DNA from: Fomitopsis serialis
Taxonomy: Eukaryota; Basidiomycota; Agaricomycetes; Polyporales; Fomitopsidaceae
Length of the DNA stretch: 53,544 bases
Assembly: GCF_022376445.1 (NCBI RefSeq)
Contig: NW_025955231.1
Span: 1-53,544, forward strand
Direction: 5' to 3'
Each line of letters starts with the position of its first letter. The first letter of the stretch is position 1. The notes under the pieces were generated by a model. That model was given only the letters and a program-made list of their open reading frames with translations. It was not told the origin of the DNA and searched no databases. Positions 22,041 through 34,412 of the stretch are shown in pieces. Position numbers and translations under genes: made by a program.

Positions 22041-25000
22041 CGAGCGTGATGTTCTATTGCAAGTTAGAAGTACATTGACGACATTAGAACAAAGGGGGGG
22101 CCGTATCGTACATTGAGTCGACTCTTTTGGATGGGAACCCGTAGACAGATTGACTACGAAAGCGCATACTTATTCGAACACAACAAAATACAAAAGCGAA
22201 ACCAGACGACGAATGAACGCTGGTCTCCCGCCGACGCGATGCCGCTTGCCTTTGATTCTGTTGTTGTCTATCATATTTTCATCGCTCTAGTTGGCGAACT
22301 TGAACAGGTCGATAGCTTCGCACAAATCCTTAAATACTGAACACAAGGAAGGAGTAAGTTCAGTTGTCTCGGAGGGCTAGTACGACCTCTGGCTCACGAT
22401 ATGGCAATTTTGTTGGTGCTATATTGCCCGTTCGAGATGATCCAGGCCTTTCGGATCCGTAGAATCTCGATGAAGAGACGGGTGCGGTCGGGGATGCGTT
22501 CGTGAGCTGCTGGTGCGATTGAGAACTGTTAGTGAATACGGTCGGAAGCCAGGCGGCCCACGCATCAATCCATCGTATAGTCCTCTGCTGCTCCGAGTTG
22601 TTTGTTATTGTCGTCAAGTCGAGAACAAAATGGCCACAACGAGAGCAGACGACGATTGAGCTTTGAGGAGGCCGCGGCAGGCAAACGCGAACGACTCGTC
22701 ACACGTGCCTACTATTGCCTTTCTCAGAATGCCCGAGCCATGGCCGCTTATACTGAACGCTCCGCATGATCGTGCTCGATCGTGGACCTGAAGTCAATAT
22801 ACATCTTATTCACACAAGTACACATATTTTTCGACTCCACATAGCTCGACTATTCTTCATCGGGAGCAAAAGTATAATCACCAGCAGGGCAGAATGGAAT
22901 ACTAGGGAATGGACACCTGAGTCTCCACTGGGACAATGGTTCAACTCGATTATCCATAGCACGAGTAATGGAAAAGCGACGACAGCAAGAGAAAACAGAA
23001 AGCTATAGAGACGGATACAAACTCGAGAACCCCCTCTTTCGGGCACAGATCACAGAGCCCGTGCCAAAGCGGAGGCGATAGTGCGAGACTCGAGTCCTAC
23101 GTCTCAGGCCAGTTGTCTGGACCTTCGACAAATACAATCATATGAGTACAGTAGCTTATGTTTTCAATCATGAATACTCACCGCTGAGTATGTGCAGAAT
23201 TTCAACTAACCACGATGGGTATAGGGACAACGCCTCGCGCAGTCGCATCTACCATGCAATGCATTAACATTGAACGACTCGAAGACATCACAACCCGAGC
23301 AATGACTTACCCTGCGTCTCCACGCACGGCGCACGCTCCGAGAATACGGATGATGGCGAGGCGAAGGTGTAGAGCTCAACGCCAGGACTTTCGGCATCTG
23401 ATCACGGTGACTAGAACTGTATGTTGATGGGTGTCGAGTCGTCGCTTTCTCGTTCTGCGAAATCGTCATTTCCGGCGGACATCTTGTACTCGACAGGTTA
23501 CGGTGGAGTGTCGTAAGTGCATCTTCTAGAGCTGCGTGAGGCAGCCACGAGGCTGAATCTCTTTGCTCTTCTGCGCCGTAATTCGCATCCGTGGATCCTT
23601 ACATGTAAGGGTACGGCAGTAAACTATCGAAGGAAGGCTTCGAGGGACAATACTCACCGGCTATAGCCGTCGTTTTGGGCGCGGCATGCGAAGAGACATT
23701 TGAATATCTGTACGAATAGGCAAACTTGGACTACCGTCACGGCGGCAGCCGAGAGCTTCTGCACCACAGGAACCACTTACAAAGGCAATCGCCTGTGATG
23801 CACACCGTGCAGAGCCGCAATACATTGAATGGCCGCAGTTGTTCGCCATGCCTAGAAAATGGTGAGTGTGATTGCCGACACATGCTACACGGAAGGTTAG
23901 AGGGGCCGGCTTTCGTCGTCTCGGCCAGATGTTTCCGGCCCAAGGGACGACACCACTGTGACGTGAGAACGCCAACCATTGGCTTAGCAGGCGCAATCGC
24001 CCGCTGGAAGGAACATTGCGGACCCCTGAATCCGAGTCATACGCAAATGAGATTGTCAGTAAGATCAGGACGAGTAATACAATTATACTTACAAGTTTAC
24101 CCCATGTAGATCATGCACGCGCTGGATCGACTCGGACTGCCAAATAATTCCAAAGCTGTCAGTGTAGTTCGCTAGCCTTATCTTTAGGTCATGAGAGGAA
24201 TGGCACAGGATCTGTCATATATGATGTAAAAAGCATAGGTTCTTCTCGGCTGACCACTGTGGTTGTGACCACCACATGCTCGCCTAGGGTGGCATGCATG
24301 CCTCGAGGCAAGTCAACTCCGAGGGGCTCAACAGTTATACTGACCTCACTGCTCCCTTGAAGGCGCATCAATCTCGCACCACTCCATCACATGTGTCCGC
24401 TAATACCGTCCGAAGTTGTTGCTGCAGCCTCACTGGTATTGTCAGTGCTATTTCGTACTGAGCCTTAGCAGCGAACACACACTTACAACACATCTCTCAT
24501 CTCCAGAATCAAATTGGAAGGCGGCGCAGAGCATGTACGCAGCCTCGAGTTCGACAGCAGGGAGGCTCTTCGGCAATTGACATGCCGGCATCTTTCGAGA
24601 CCCAAGTCCGCCGCTGCCGCCAGAAAATCGAGACGCGATTTGCCTCTGATATCGCCCCGGATTCTTTTCACGGAGAACCAGATTAGCGCAGCCATTTTCC
24701 AAAGATTCTTACGTCCCATTGACGCACCGTTCATTCTATGGTCTGTCTGAGCATCCCCCACTAGGTCTTGTACAACACCGCTTACCTTTACGACACCTGA
24801 TTGCGTGCTTTTGCCCCTGTTGTTGGAGGGTTCTATACACATGCATATTTCTGCCGGCCATGTCCGTACCGGCATGGTCGCACAATCGCGATGGTCGCAC
24901 GGCCACCTTACGCGAACGCTAAGCAGAACGCGACGCGCAGCGAAGAAGTCGAAAGGCTCGTACTGCGCCGGATAGTTGTTGACTATAGATTGCTTGATTC

Positions 25001-25140
25001 GGACTCAGCACTTCGGACATGCATCTGCATCCTCCCCGTTTGATAGTGTGTAAGTCCGGATTAGAATAGACATGCAGCGGGACTCACCTAGCACAGATCG
25101 GATTGAGCGAGTAAGCAACCGACAGCAATCGGTTGCTTCA
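22041..25140. other. 3-kb region with weak minus-strand coding signal only
   Basis: Minus-strand stretches with protein-like composition and plausible splice sites occur at 24702-24475 (SLPAVELEAAYMLCAAFQF followed by a GTAAGTG donor), at 24371-24189 (ITVEPLGVDLPRGMHATLG) and near 23990-23790, but I could not join them into one reading frame. The segment 22617-22360 (-) is an 85-codon frame of unknown status. This could be one large unrecognised gene or decayed sequence. No family was recognised. Confidence 0.25.
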
Positions 25141-25143
25141 TTA

Positions 25144-26260
25144 CTTCTTCGGTCGTCCCGAAGGACGGGTCCACCGGTCAGTTCGGATCTGTAGGACCTC
25201 GTCTTCGCGGCACCTCACGAAAATGTACAGTGTGACGAGACAATGAGTCTCGTAGGCTGGCTCGTAGATACAGTGCCCTCGCTGAACGTCAGCCCACCAC
25301 GCATCTGTACAGCACCTTCAATTCCACTCGTCATCGCAGGCCAGCCTATCACTCACCAGCCTCCCCATGCTGGGTGCGACCGTCGGCTTGGGCGTGTTTA
25401 CATCAAAGCCCAGATGCAGGGACACGTCTCTTGGGGTTGAGACAGTCGAGCGCCATCTCGAGGACCCTCCCAATGCACCACTGGTTGACCTCGTGCACAG
25501 AGAACGTGTGTTTCCAGCCCGCGTCAACGTCACACAGGCGAATGCAGACGAAGCGATGCGTCTGGACGAGCGGGCGCGCACCCAGCTGGACTTGGAAACA
25601 TTGGAGCCGAGTGTAGACTCCGCCGTTTGTCGGTACGCAACATCGCGCGGGGAATGTGCCGTTTATGCAGTCAATTGAATTTCGTAAAGGATTGTTCATC
25701 TCAGATCAGGCTTCGCAGCGATGTGAAGTCGGCATATATGCAAACAGCAAATAGGAATGCTACTGACCCAGCGTTCTCGAGAGTGCGCATGACCTGGATA
25801 CAAAAACAGCTCAGCTGGAATACGTGATCTGCTTCGAAATCCACCTACCTAGGGATGTGATCGCCGTCGAGGGTAAAGATAGCTACCTGCTTCGTGTGAC
25901 CCTTCGCGACAGCTTCGCAAATACGAGAGGCGAGGCCCGGGTTCCTCGTCTTGCGGATGAAAGGACAGCTAAGCTGGTCCATTTCCTCGAACTGGACCCT
26001 CCAGTCGAGCTTGGCGAGCTGCTTGGGGAGGCTGGCTTCGACGAGACGATGTATTGAATGGGTATCGATACCATGAATTCGTTCGGGTAGGCTGACAGGC
26101 ACTCGTCGGTTGCAGACAACTGTCGGAGGAAGCGTGCTGGAGAAGCGCCGTCAGCTTGAAAGAACGTGCTGTTCGAAGACGAAGGCAGGATTATCTTAAG
26201 GGGAACGTTAAACACCCTGGCTAACACGTACAGAGTGGTACTGGCAGCCGACCAGCGCAC
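25144..26260 (-). CDS. Unrecognised multi-exon gene
   Basis: Several minus-strand exons look genuinely coding. One is about 26102-25847 (RLVEASLPKQLAKLDWRVQF ... GLASRICEAVAKGHTKQVAI) and ends at an AG|GTAGGT donor. A second is about 25660-25341 (LVQTHRFVCIRLCDVDAGWK, then HEVNQWCIGRVLEMALDCL, then DVSLHLGFDVNTPKPTVAPS) and ends at a GTGAGT donor; it needs one base change near the AACCCCAAG run. A last exon (GHCIYEPAYETHCLVTLYIF) stops at about 25144. Upstream coding (FLRQLSATDECLSAY) extends to about 26260 in another frame. I do not recognise the family and see no signal peptide or membrane helix. Exon boundaries are approximate. Confidence 0.4.
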
Positions 26261-26994
26261 GTTCAGGGCACGATATACCTGACCACCTCTGCGTGGCGAG
26301 GGTTCTCAGACGTCAGATGCGTCGATTGCACATATGGGGATATAATTGTGATTACCTGGAGTCTAATGAGCCGTCCAAAGATCTAAACCACAACCGAGGA
26401 AGCAGGGAAATTAAGGGGCGGTACTTGCCGGCGGGCCTGTGCATCATGCCCCCAAACGTTGATTTGACGGCGAGAGGGCGGTAGCGTGAGCGACAGGACA
26501 AAGGGCAAGGTGGCGAGAACGGGCCAGCAGCGGGGGACCACAATTCTATTGTTCGTCGTACGTGTCACCTGGCGTAGAAAGTAATGAGACAGTTATTATT
26601 GCGTACCTCTGTACATGTCCCGTCGAGACAATCTCCTCGCCTTTTCATTCATCTCGCCTTTCCTCCCCGCCTCGTCGCCTCTCGGCGACTGTCTGTGGCC
26701 GTTCTTCAGGTATTCCTGTCACGCCGGATCGTGCGTCGTGCGAGCTCATGCTGGTATGTAGTGGAGACGGCGAGAGAGAGGTAGGGACAGGGAGGTGGCT
26801 GATGACGGGAGGTGCTGACGCGAGATGGTTTCGATCATGGCGTCCCGATAAGGAAGGCGGGTCGGCCGGACGAACGCCGCCAATCTCAAGCTTTAACTCA
26901 TTGCATCCTCCGTCGAACGCATACTTATTCTCTATTCCCACCTATCTCTTCGCCCTACGTGCGATACGCCCTGAGGACACGCTGACTCGCCGCG

Positions 26995-28374
26995 ATGAGC
27001 AGCACCCTTCCATTCCAGCCATCTCTCATAGCATCTTCAGTAAGCGTCGTTCTCGGAGCGCAATGGGGCGACGAGGGGAAGGGCAAGCTCGTTGACATCC
27101 TCGCCGCCGACGCCGATATCTGCGCCCGTTGCGCAGGAGGGAACAACGCCGGTCATACCATCTTCGTGCCCATGGGCGCGGAGAAGGCATCCACGCACTT
27201 TGCTTTCCATCTCCTGTCAAGCGGTGCGTCTCTTTCTTCCTTGGATACAGCCCACGTAGAACAACCACCGGAAGGGCTGGTCAATCCAAATTGCACGGGT
27301 GTGATTGGGTTCGGAGTCGTCGTGCATCTGCCGTCATTCTTCGAGGAGCTCGATGCGCTACGGCTCAAGGTGTGCATCGTCGTCCTGCCTGTCCGATGCA
27401 CTATGTTCAGTGGTGATGCATAGGATTGGATTGCACTGGACGGTCATTGTCTCCGATCGCGCACACCTCGTCTTCGACTTTCACAAGATCGTTAACGAGT
27501 TGAAGGAGGTCGAACTGGGAGGCATGAGGTGAGCACGCGCCCGATTCGTTGAGTTCACAGACGAGAGCTTCTGACTGCTTGCTAGCATCGGAATCACTAA
27601 GAGGGCATCGGTCCGGCCTATTCCGGCAAGGCATCGCGTTCCGGTCTGCGTGTGCACCACCTCTTCGACCACGAAACTTCGCCATCAAGTTCCGCAAGGT
27701 CGTTGGAGGCCGATTCAAGCGCTATGGGCACTTCATGTACGACACGGAGGGCGCGATCGTTCGCTATAAGGTGCGCTGTCTGCCAGCTTTCGTCGTCATG
27801 ACTCGCGCTCATCCACATTACGTTGAAGGCCCTCGCCGAGCGGTTGCGGCCGTACGTTATCGACGGCGTGACCTACATCCACTGTGCGCTTGCTGAAGGG
27901 AAGAGAGTCCTCGTCCAAGGGGCCAATGCGCGACCTCGACTTAGGTACCTACCCGTACGTAACGTCTTCTGCGACCGCCGTCGGTGGCGTGTGCACTGGC
28001 CTCGGCATTCCGCCCAAGAAGATGGGCACCGTCATCGGCGTCATGAAGGCATACACGACTCGCGTCAGAGGAGGGCTGTTCCCGACCGAGCAGCTGAACG
28101 TGCGTCTCGTTTCGATCATGTCCATGTTGAGCTTACGTACGGTGCATCTAGGATATCGACGTCCACCTGCAAGAAGTCGGTCGCGAGTTTGGCGTGACGA
28201 CCGGCCGTCGGCGGCGTTGTGGATGGCTCGATCTAGTCGTCATGAAGCATTCCTACTTGATCAACGGGTACGACAGCCTTAACCTGACCAAGCTCGATAT
28301 CCTGGACGACCTCGAAGAGATCAAGGTGGCCGTCAAGTACGTTGTAGATAGAAAGGAACTCGAGGGCTTCCCAG
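26995..28374 (+). CDS. ADE12: Adenylosuccinate synthetase, C-terminal part not recognisable
   Basis: Catalyses GTP-dependent joining of aspartate to IMP, the first step from IMP to AMP. Exons: 26995-27223, 27275-27369, 27424-27528, 27586-27770, 27829-28099 and 28152-28374. The N-terminus has the phosphate loop and catalytic Asp ([14 protein letters not shown]) and [10 protein letters not shown]; then [82 protein letters not shown] and [18 protein letters not shown]. Single bases seem to be missing near 27423, 27447, 27601 and 27676. About 8 nt are lost near 27932, where family members have NALMLDLD. The conserved GEGPFPTE loop reads RGGLFPTE. The last roughly 60 residues are not clear; a possible degenerate piece (DLCRACSRY) lies near 28483-28509. 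Either sequence errors or a damaged allele. Confidence 0.93.
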
Positions 28375-29550
28375 GTACTTTCACGATCCATACTGTTTGC
28401 TTTCATCGCTTACACATAGTACGTGCATGATGTTAGGCAATTCCGCCCCGCGTACTTCTCATACGCGGGGTTGTAACTCGGCAAAGGACCTCTGTCGCGC
28501 TTGTAGCAGGTACACATCTAGCTCCACGAACTCTCCGAATACCCGTGAGGCACTTCCTCTTCTCCCTCCACGCCGCAGGTCCTCGCTCGCGCCAAACGTG
28601 AACTCAGTTGTATATGCAGTACCTACTGCTCGCATCACAGATCTACCCGTCTCCCACTCGTTCCAGCACCCTCGTCCTCGCCGATGGCGTACGTGCTGCT
28701 ACTCTCGTCTCGAGGCAGGGCACCACGGGGGTGGGTGGTGTACCGCGAGACCTACAGACTCCGGAGCCGGAGCTTGGCTCTTCGTGGCCGGGTTCGGGCC
28801 CCTTGTGCCGCAGCACTTTGGGGTCGAGTACGCCCAAATGATGGAAGCAACCATTGGCGTGCTACGGACGTCATCGGGTCGCTGTTTGTCGACATCGCCC
28901 GTATTGTGGGCACTCTACGATTTTGACGGTACTCGACTCTCGAGTTTGCTGGGCCAGCGTGCATGATTGACCAGCCCGTCGTGCCTCGCCTGCTGAGTGC
29001 GATTACAGGTTCTTCTGAAGGATAACCGCCTGTATCGTCCGTGGGCTCACATGGCAGGTCGGGACTGGGATGGTAGCGGGTGCGTCCTCATCTACAGCCC
29101 ATCATACAACATCCACCGGGACTCACGCGTCATTCGTGAACGGCCCGCTCTTTCCCAGTTCAAGTTATCAGAAGACCTGGCTCTCGCTGGCGTCGCACGG
29201 GGCATGATTCGAACTCTCTGGATTCTAAACGGTCGGCGTGGAAAGTGCATCGGGCTTGCAGCTTCGCGACCCGTTGTGTTAGAGCTGTTCTGGCAACCTC
29301 GCGGCGAAGAATGTACTCCATCCATTGGCAATGGGACATCCCGATGGTCGAACTTACCTTACCTCCTTCGACATGTTCTTCACGGTGCGTACCATAATAT
29401 ATCGAGGTACACTCATTTGCGTGCCACGAGGCTGATGCGATTTCAGATGCTCTGCGAAGGTTGTTTGTTCGCCGCGGCCAAGACCCTATGGCAGAGTGTA
29501 GTCTCCAGGCCGCGGAAGTAATTGACCGGTCGTCTAGGTCGTGGCCGACT
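28375..29550. other. Region downstream of ADE12 with no supported gene
   Basis: It may contain the degraded last ADE12 exon (about 28430-28560). A 38-base stretch at 28742-28779 is about 82% identical to 20997-21034 (TACCGCGAGA..., ...CCGGAGCC...), linking it to the duplicated block at 20-22 kb. A plus-strand frame at 28997-29521 (174 codons) has no recognisable domain and I do not support it as a gene. Confidence 0.35.
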
Positions 29551-29552
29551 CG

Positions 29553-31240
29553 CTAGTTATCGACAACGGCAGTGTGATGTGCGTCGCTGGTCTGCTGGCG
29601 GAGACAGCCTGGATCGTCCGCGAGGTCATACATAGATCCAGGGCGGTCTAAGCTCCTAGGTCGCTTATCTGCCCGACTCCGCGCAGAGTCTCTCGTGTCT
29701 CGTGTCGACGGGTGTGGCATCCTCCGTGGTTCAAGCTCGCCGGACTGTAGGCGGTCGATGTGGGGTCTGACTAGGCTTATCGAACGCCAATTTCGTAGCG
29801 AAGGATATAGGGTTGTTGAACGGGAATGGGTCATCCCGCTGGACGGTCATTACATCACTCAGCGTGCGTGTTGACACAATGAGTGTCAAGGGACTCACTT
29901 CACTATATGCAGGCGTTTTGTCCTCCACAATGACGGTGTCTTCTGTTGTGCGAATGTGGTGCCAATTCCCGTGCTCATGACAACAATTGGAGAAGGCACG
30001 ATCCAAACATAACCGTATGCCTTTGCAGTCTTTGTCCGCCTCTCACGGAAAATGTATGCCTGCATCATGATCCCGTGCTGAGTAGCGGGGCGAAAATATC
30101 ACGACTGTGAATCGGTCGTGAATGTACGTTCACCGGTTCAATGAAAGCGTTGTTTGACTCCGAATATGTATGCGTTCCTCCATTGCTTACCTCAACTATG
30201 CAAGATGCAAGCGTGTTCCTCAGCAAGCTGTGGCCTTTTATGCATACCGGTAGCAGTCTACCGACGTCTAAGCCGCATGTGCTGATACGTCTGCAGACAC
30301 TAGAAAGGGCTGAGAAGTATTCATCTATTGCCAGCATGTTTCTTCGGCCGAGACGGTTGTATCGTCCGTAGACTGCCCCGCTGAAAGCCATGACTGGCCA
30401 CTTTGCTCCGAGTGGTCCGGTAACCCCGTTCGCCGGGCACCACCTTTAAACTCACCGCGATTCCATACAGGATCCCCGATGTGTATTTGTTGCTTTTCAC
30501 AGGATACGCAACGGGCGCTGGCGTGGACGAAACGGGGTTAGCGGTGCGAAGCGGCGTATATCGCACTTTGGAATCTACTTTCAAAGACAACTCGATCGTT
30601 TGGTGGTCATTCACCCACTGCGATTGACGGCGGGTCTTTTCTCTGGGGATGTATGAATATGGACTCCTATTTTTTTCGAAAGAGACGGTCGAGGGAATCT
30701 CGTCGGTTCTAGTTCGGTTCTTCGGAATGTGTCCACGTCCGATAGTCCGGCAGATACGGGAAGAGGCAGAATGACAGTGGTTGAGATGCTCTGATAGTCG
30801 CGCGTGCGGTGTGCCCTGACTAGACGATTTCATGAGTCCGGCGAGTTATTTCATAAATAGCTGCGTACTATCTGCCAGGGATCCTTGAAAGCCACGGTAC
30901 CACTGGTATTTTCATATATGGGTAGCTTGGTCCGATGTTGGACGCACAGTGCTAAGGGATGTAAGCACGTATGAGGTTCAATGGATGGGCGCAGCGTCCT
31001 AAATTGTCGAGCGCGTCGCGAACGGGCATTCGACTGCTGCGACTCGGATCGGGACGGCACAGAAGACAGAAGTGTACAAGTTTCTCTTGCACGCCGGGTG
31101 TTGGGATTTAGTCCATGACGACTTTCCAATTTTCCCAGCAGGTACGAGTCGTCGTTTGTGATCCGCGGGAACCTGGCGTGAGGCGTCAACAGACACAGAT
31201 GATCTAACTTGAAGTCCTACTCACCGAGAGAGACTCAGGA
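29553..31240 (-). CDS. Possible unrecognised minus-strand gene
   Basis: Protein-like minus-strand segments run in order. A start MPTIPESLS ends at a GTGAGT donor near 31214. Then come sequence near 31180-31080 (VPADHKRRLVPAGKIGKSS), the segment around 30720-30460 (RQSQWVNDHQTIELSLKVDS ... SGILYGIA, then a GTGAGTTT donor), about 30390-30210 (NMLAIDEYFSALSSVCRRIS) and about 29990-29780 (TLSDVMTVQRDDPFPFNN). A hydrophilic C-terminus ends QQTSDAHHTAVVDN at 29553. At least one frame change is needed near 29770. No domain recognised. Exons are uncertain, so treat this as a region rather than a model. Confidence 0.3.
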
Positions 31241-31723
31241 ATCGTAGGCATCGGCCGATTATAGTCATTCTATATCGCGTACACCATGTAGGAGTATGTA
31301 CACTCCGTCTGACTGGTATACAGATAATACTCCTACGCACGTCGTACATGAGACAGGGTCCGTGAGTGCGGGTCGATGTAACGTTCTGGTGATGAGGGTC
31401 ACAACTTACATGCTGTGCGACGCCTACTGGGCCGGGCAGGGTCGTATACCATGCACTAGTACCTGTATACTATAGATGCAATTCAGCAAATTCGTTTGTC
31501 ACACGTACATACCACGATAGAAGAGATGAGGGTTGTGGACGCGACGCGGCAAGCGCTTAGTCATGGCGCGTCTGTGGCTGTCTGTGCTTTCTGTGGGCGA
31601 GGACGAATTTTAGCGCCGCCACATTGCTCTCCGCCATCCATCCGCGCGTCCCCTTTCCCTGGGCCTCCATCCTTGCCCGCCTCACGCACTCCCGTCTTTT
31701 CCCGGAATACAGGGACCCCCAGG

Positions 31724-34169
31724 ATGGCGAACAAAAAGACCAAGCAGAAGAAGAAACAGCAGGCCAAGGCCGCTGCCGCCGTCAATGGCGGCAACCCTAG
31801 TGAAAGGTCCGACGATTGGTTTTCAATGTCCATGTGAGGCCACCGATAACTCACCGTTGTTTCGTAACAGGTCGGACAGCCCTACAAGCATGGGCGACGC
31901 AGAGGAAGCGACCTCGCCTCAAGCGGAGAGCCCTCCAACACCTCCGGCCCCTCCGGAAGAGGTCGATGCAATCAAACTCGCGGAGAAGGCGAAGGAGGAG
32001 GGGAACGCGGCCTTCAAGGCGCAACGATTCAATGATGCTCTCGAATCGTACACACACGCAATCGGTGAGTACCCATAGTTCCCATTCGTGCGTATGCGAG
32101 CGTAGCAACATATGTGGATGCCGATGGTGCACTTGGCGATCCAAGTAACTGGGCAAGGGTCACTGCAGCAGGTATGAAGGTTTTAGGACGGTGACTTCGT
32201 GAGCTCGTCGCGTTCGTATCCTGCAAGCCAGATCGGCAATGTCAACGTACCTAGCAACGCATGCTCGTGGTTGTCTAGTTGATACTATTGCATGTACGCT
32301 CACGGCGGCGGATGTCCCATTTTCCACTTTGAGTGGACAACGTGCCTCCCTCAGCTGTTGCCTCGCTTGTGGCCCGGCCATTGCAAAGGCTACTGTGTTT
32401 TGCACCCTATGAACGGACTAAGCATTCTGCGCAATGCGTGCTCATGTTTTTTCGCACCATACAGTATTGAATCCGTCTGAGCCGACTTACTTGACCAATC
32501 GCGCTGCTGCGTACATGGCACTCAAGCGATTCAAGCCCGCACTCGCAGACTGCCAACAAGCCGCACCCTTCAATCCGACTCGCCCTCCCCCAAAACGCTC
32601 ATCCGCCTCGCCCGTTGCCAACTATCAACAGGCTCGACAGCTCCCGCACTCTCCACACTCCGTACCGTCCTCGCGATCGACGCGGCCAACTCATCGGCCC
32701 TCCAGCTGCAAAAGAAGGTCCTCGAGCTCGAGGCGCACCTGCGGCACTTTGAGGATGCGAAAGAGAGGAAAGACTGGGCAATGGCGAGGCTGGCGTTGGG
32801 CAAGTGTGTGCAGACGATCGAGGCGGAGGGCGGAGATATTCCGACTCAGTGGCGGCTATCGCGAATCCAGCTCGAGCTCGCTAGGGGCAACTGGGACGCC
32901 GCGGGCATCGCAGCCAGGTGCGTGGCTTTATTCTATTTCGTATCATCCAATGCTCACTCGGATGACGTTTCTCGCAGCGAGGCTCTTCGGTTAGAACCCA
33001 ACTCACCAGATGCACTTACATGGCGGGGCCTTGTGCTTTTCTTGTCCGCGAAGACGGCGCAAGCGCTTCAGCACGTACAGTCGGCTCTGCGCTTAGATCC
33101 AGGGCACGAATCTGCTCAGCGGTTGCGGAAGCGTATCAAGGACGTCGAACGGTTAAAGGAGGAAGGCAACACTGCATTCAAGGCGGGTCGTTTGCAAGAG
33201 GCGGCAGATAAGTACGGGGCGGCGTTGGAGGTGTGTACATTTGTTTTGACTAGCGACGGGCCTTGCTCACCAAGGCGCAGCGCATTGGCGATAGTCCCGA
33301 CGAAGGAAAGGGTGGTCAGATTCGTGCCATCCTCCTTTCAAATCGAGCTACAGCTCTCGTCAAGGTGCGTTCAGCCATTGTAACTGCATATGACCTCCGA
33401 CGTCAACTCACACCTCCAGCTCGAGCGGCACGAGGACGCTCTGGAGGATACCGAGGAGTCCCTGCGACTATATCCTGCTTCATTCAAGGCCCTCCGGACC
33501 CGCGCCCGGATTTACTCGCACCTCGAAAAGTATGAGGCTTCGATCGCAGACTTCAACTCTGCCATAGAGCAGGCAGAGTATGACGGCAATGCCGCGGACG
33601 TGAAAGCGTTGAAGGGCGAGCTGAAGAAGGCCGAGATTGCGTTGAAGCGGAGTAAGACCAAGGATTACTACAAGATCTTGGGTGCGCATATATCCTATGC
33701 TGGCATACGGGATCCCACTCATAGGTTGCACAGGTGTCCAGAAGGAATGCACCGAAGTGGACATCAAGAAGGCGTACCGGCGGGAGTCACTCAAGCATCA
33801 TCCTGACAAGGTTCGTCTTGAATCATTAGCTTGCATTCGTCACTCACGATAGATTCTCAGGGCGGTGACGAAGAGAAGTTCAAGCTGGTCGTGGAAGCTC
33901 ACTCGATCCTGTCTGATCCCATCAAGCGACGACGGTACGATATGGGTGAGGACGATGAGGACGTGATGGGTATGGGAGGTATGGGGGGAGGCATGGGGGG
34001 CATGGACATCAATGATCTCTTCGCGCATCTCAATCGGAATGGCGGCGGCTTCGGGGGAGGCGGCTTCGGAGGAGCAGGCTTCGGAGGAGGCGGCTTCGGG
34101 GGAGGAGGCTATGGAGGCGGCGGCGGATTCTCCTCATTCGGGGCGGGAGGACGAGATTTCGATTTCTAA
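31724..34169 (+). CDS. TPR-DnaJ co-chaperone (DNAJC7/TPR2-like)
   Basis: Cytosolic co-chaperone that binds Hsp70/Hsp90 through TPR motifs and stimulates Hsp70 through a C-terminal J domain. Exons: 31724-31806, 31871-32064, 32465-32917, 32978-33230, 33281-33364, 33420-33681, 33734-33810 and 33861-34169. The N-terminus is Lys-rich (MANKKTKQKKKQQAKA). TPR units include AIKLAEKAKEEGNAAFKAQR, PSEPTYLTNRAAAYMALKRF, ERLKEEGNTAFKAGRLQEA and ILLSNRATALVK. The J domain (DYYKILGV ... AYRRESLKHHPDK, then AHSILSDPIKRRRYD) has the essential HPD. The protein ends in a Gly/Phe-rich repeat tail (GGGFGGGG), as in class II J proteins. Intron 2 is unusually long (400 bp). One base appears missing near 32566 (GCCGCACCC). 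Confidence 0.95.
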
Positions 34170-34412
34170 TTGTCTACTAGCTGTCCTACCATCGTACACT
34201 GCATGCTTACCTGTTGTGCTCTTGTTTTCTTGCACTGTTCTCTCTATTTCTGTGTGGGACGGTAGGAACGTGCGGTCGGATGCGGCGCTTATTGCGGAGC
34301 GCGAAAGGCATAGACGCCGAGCCGGACGACCTCGCAGGAACGGCGACGTCCCTCGCCGCCCTCATCGCTGTCCTCGACGTCCACGCCTCTGTCGCCGTAG
34401 CCGCTCCCGGCG

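Noticed and set aside
29200..29285. tRNA-like B-box (GATTCGAACTCT) on the minus strand
   Set aside because: The T-stem does not pair and no cloverleaf can be drawn.
28997..29521. 174-codon plus-strand frame as a gene
   Set aside because: Composition is mixed, no domain or partner exons are visible, and the minus strand is equally open in parts.
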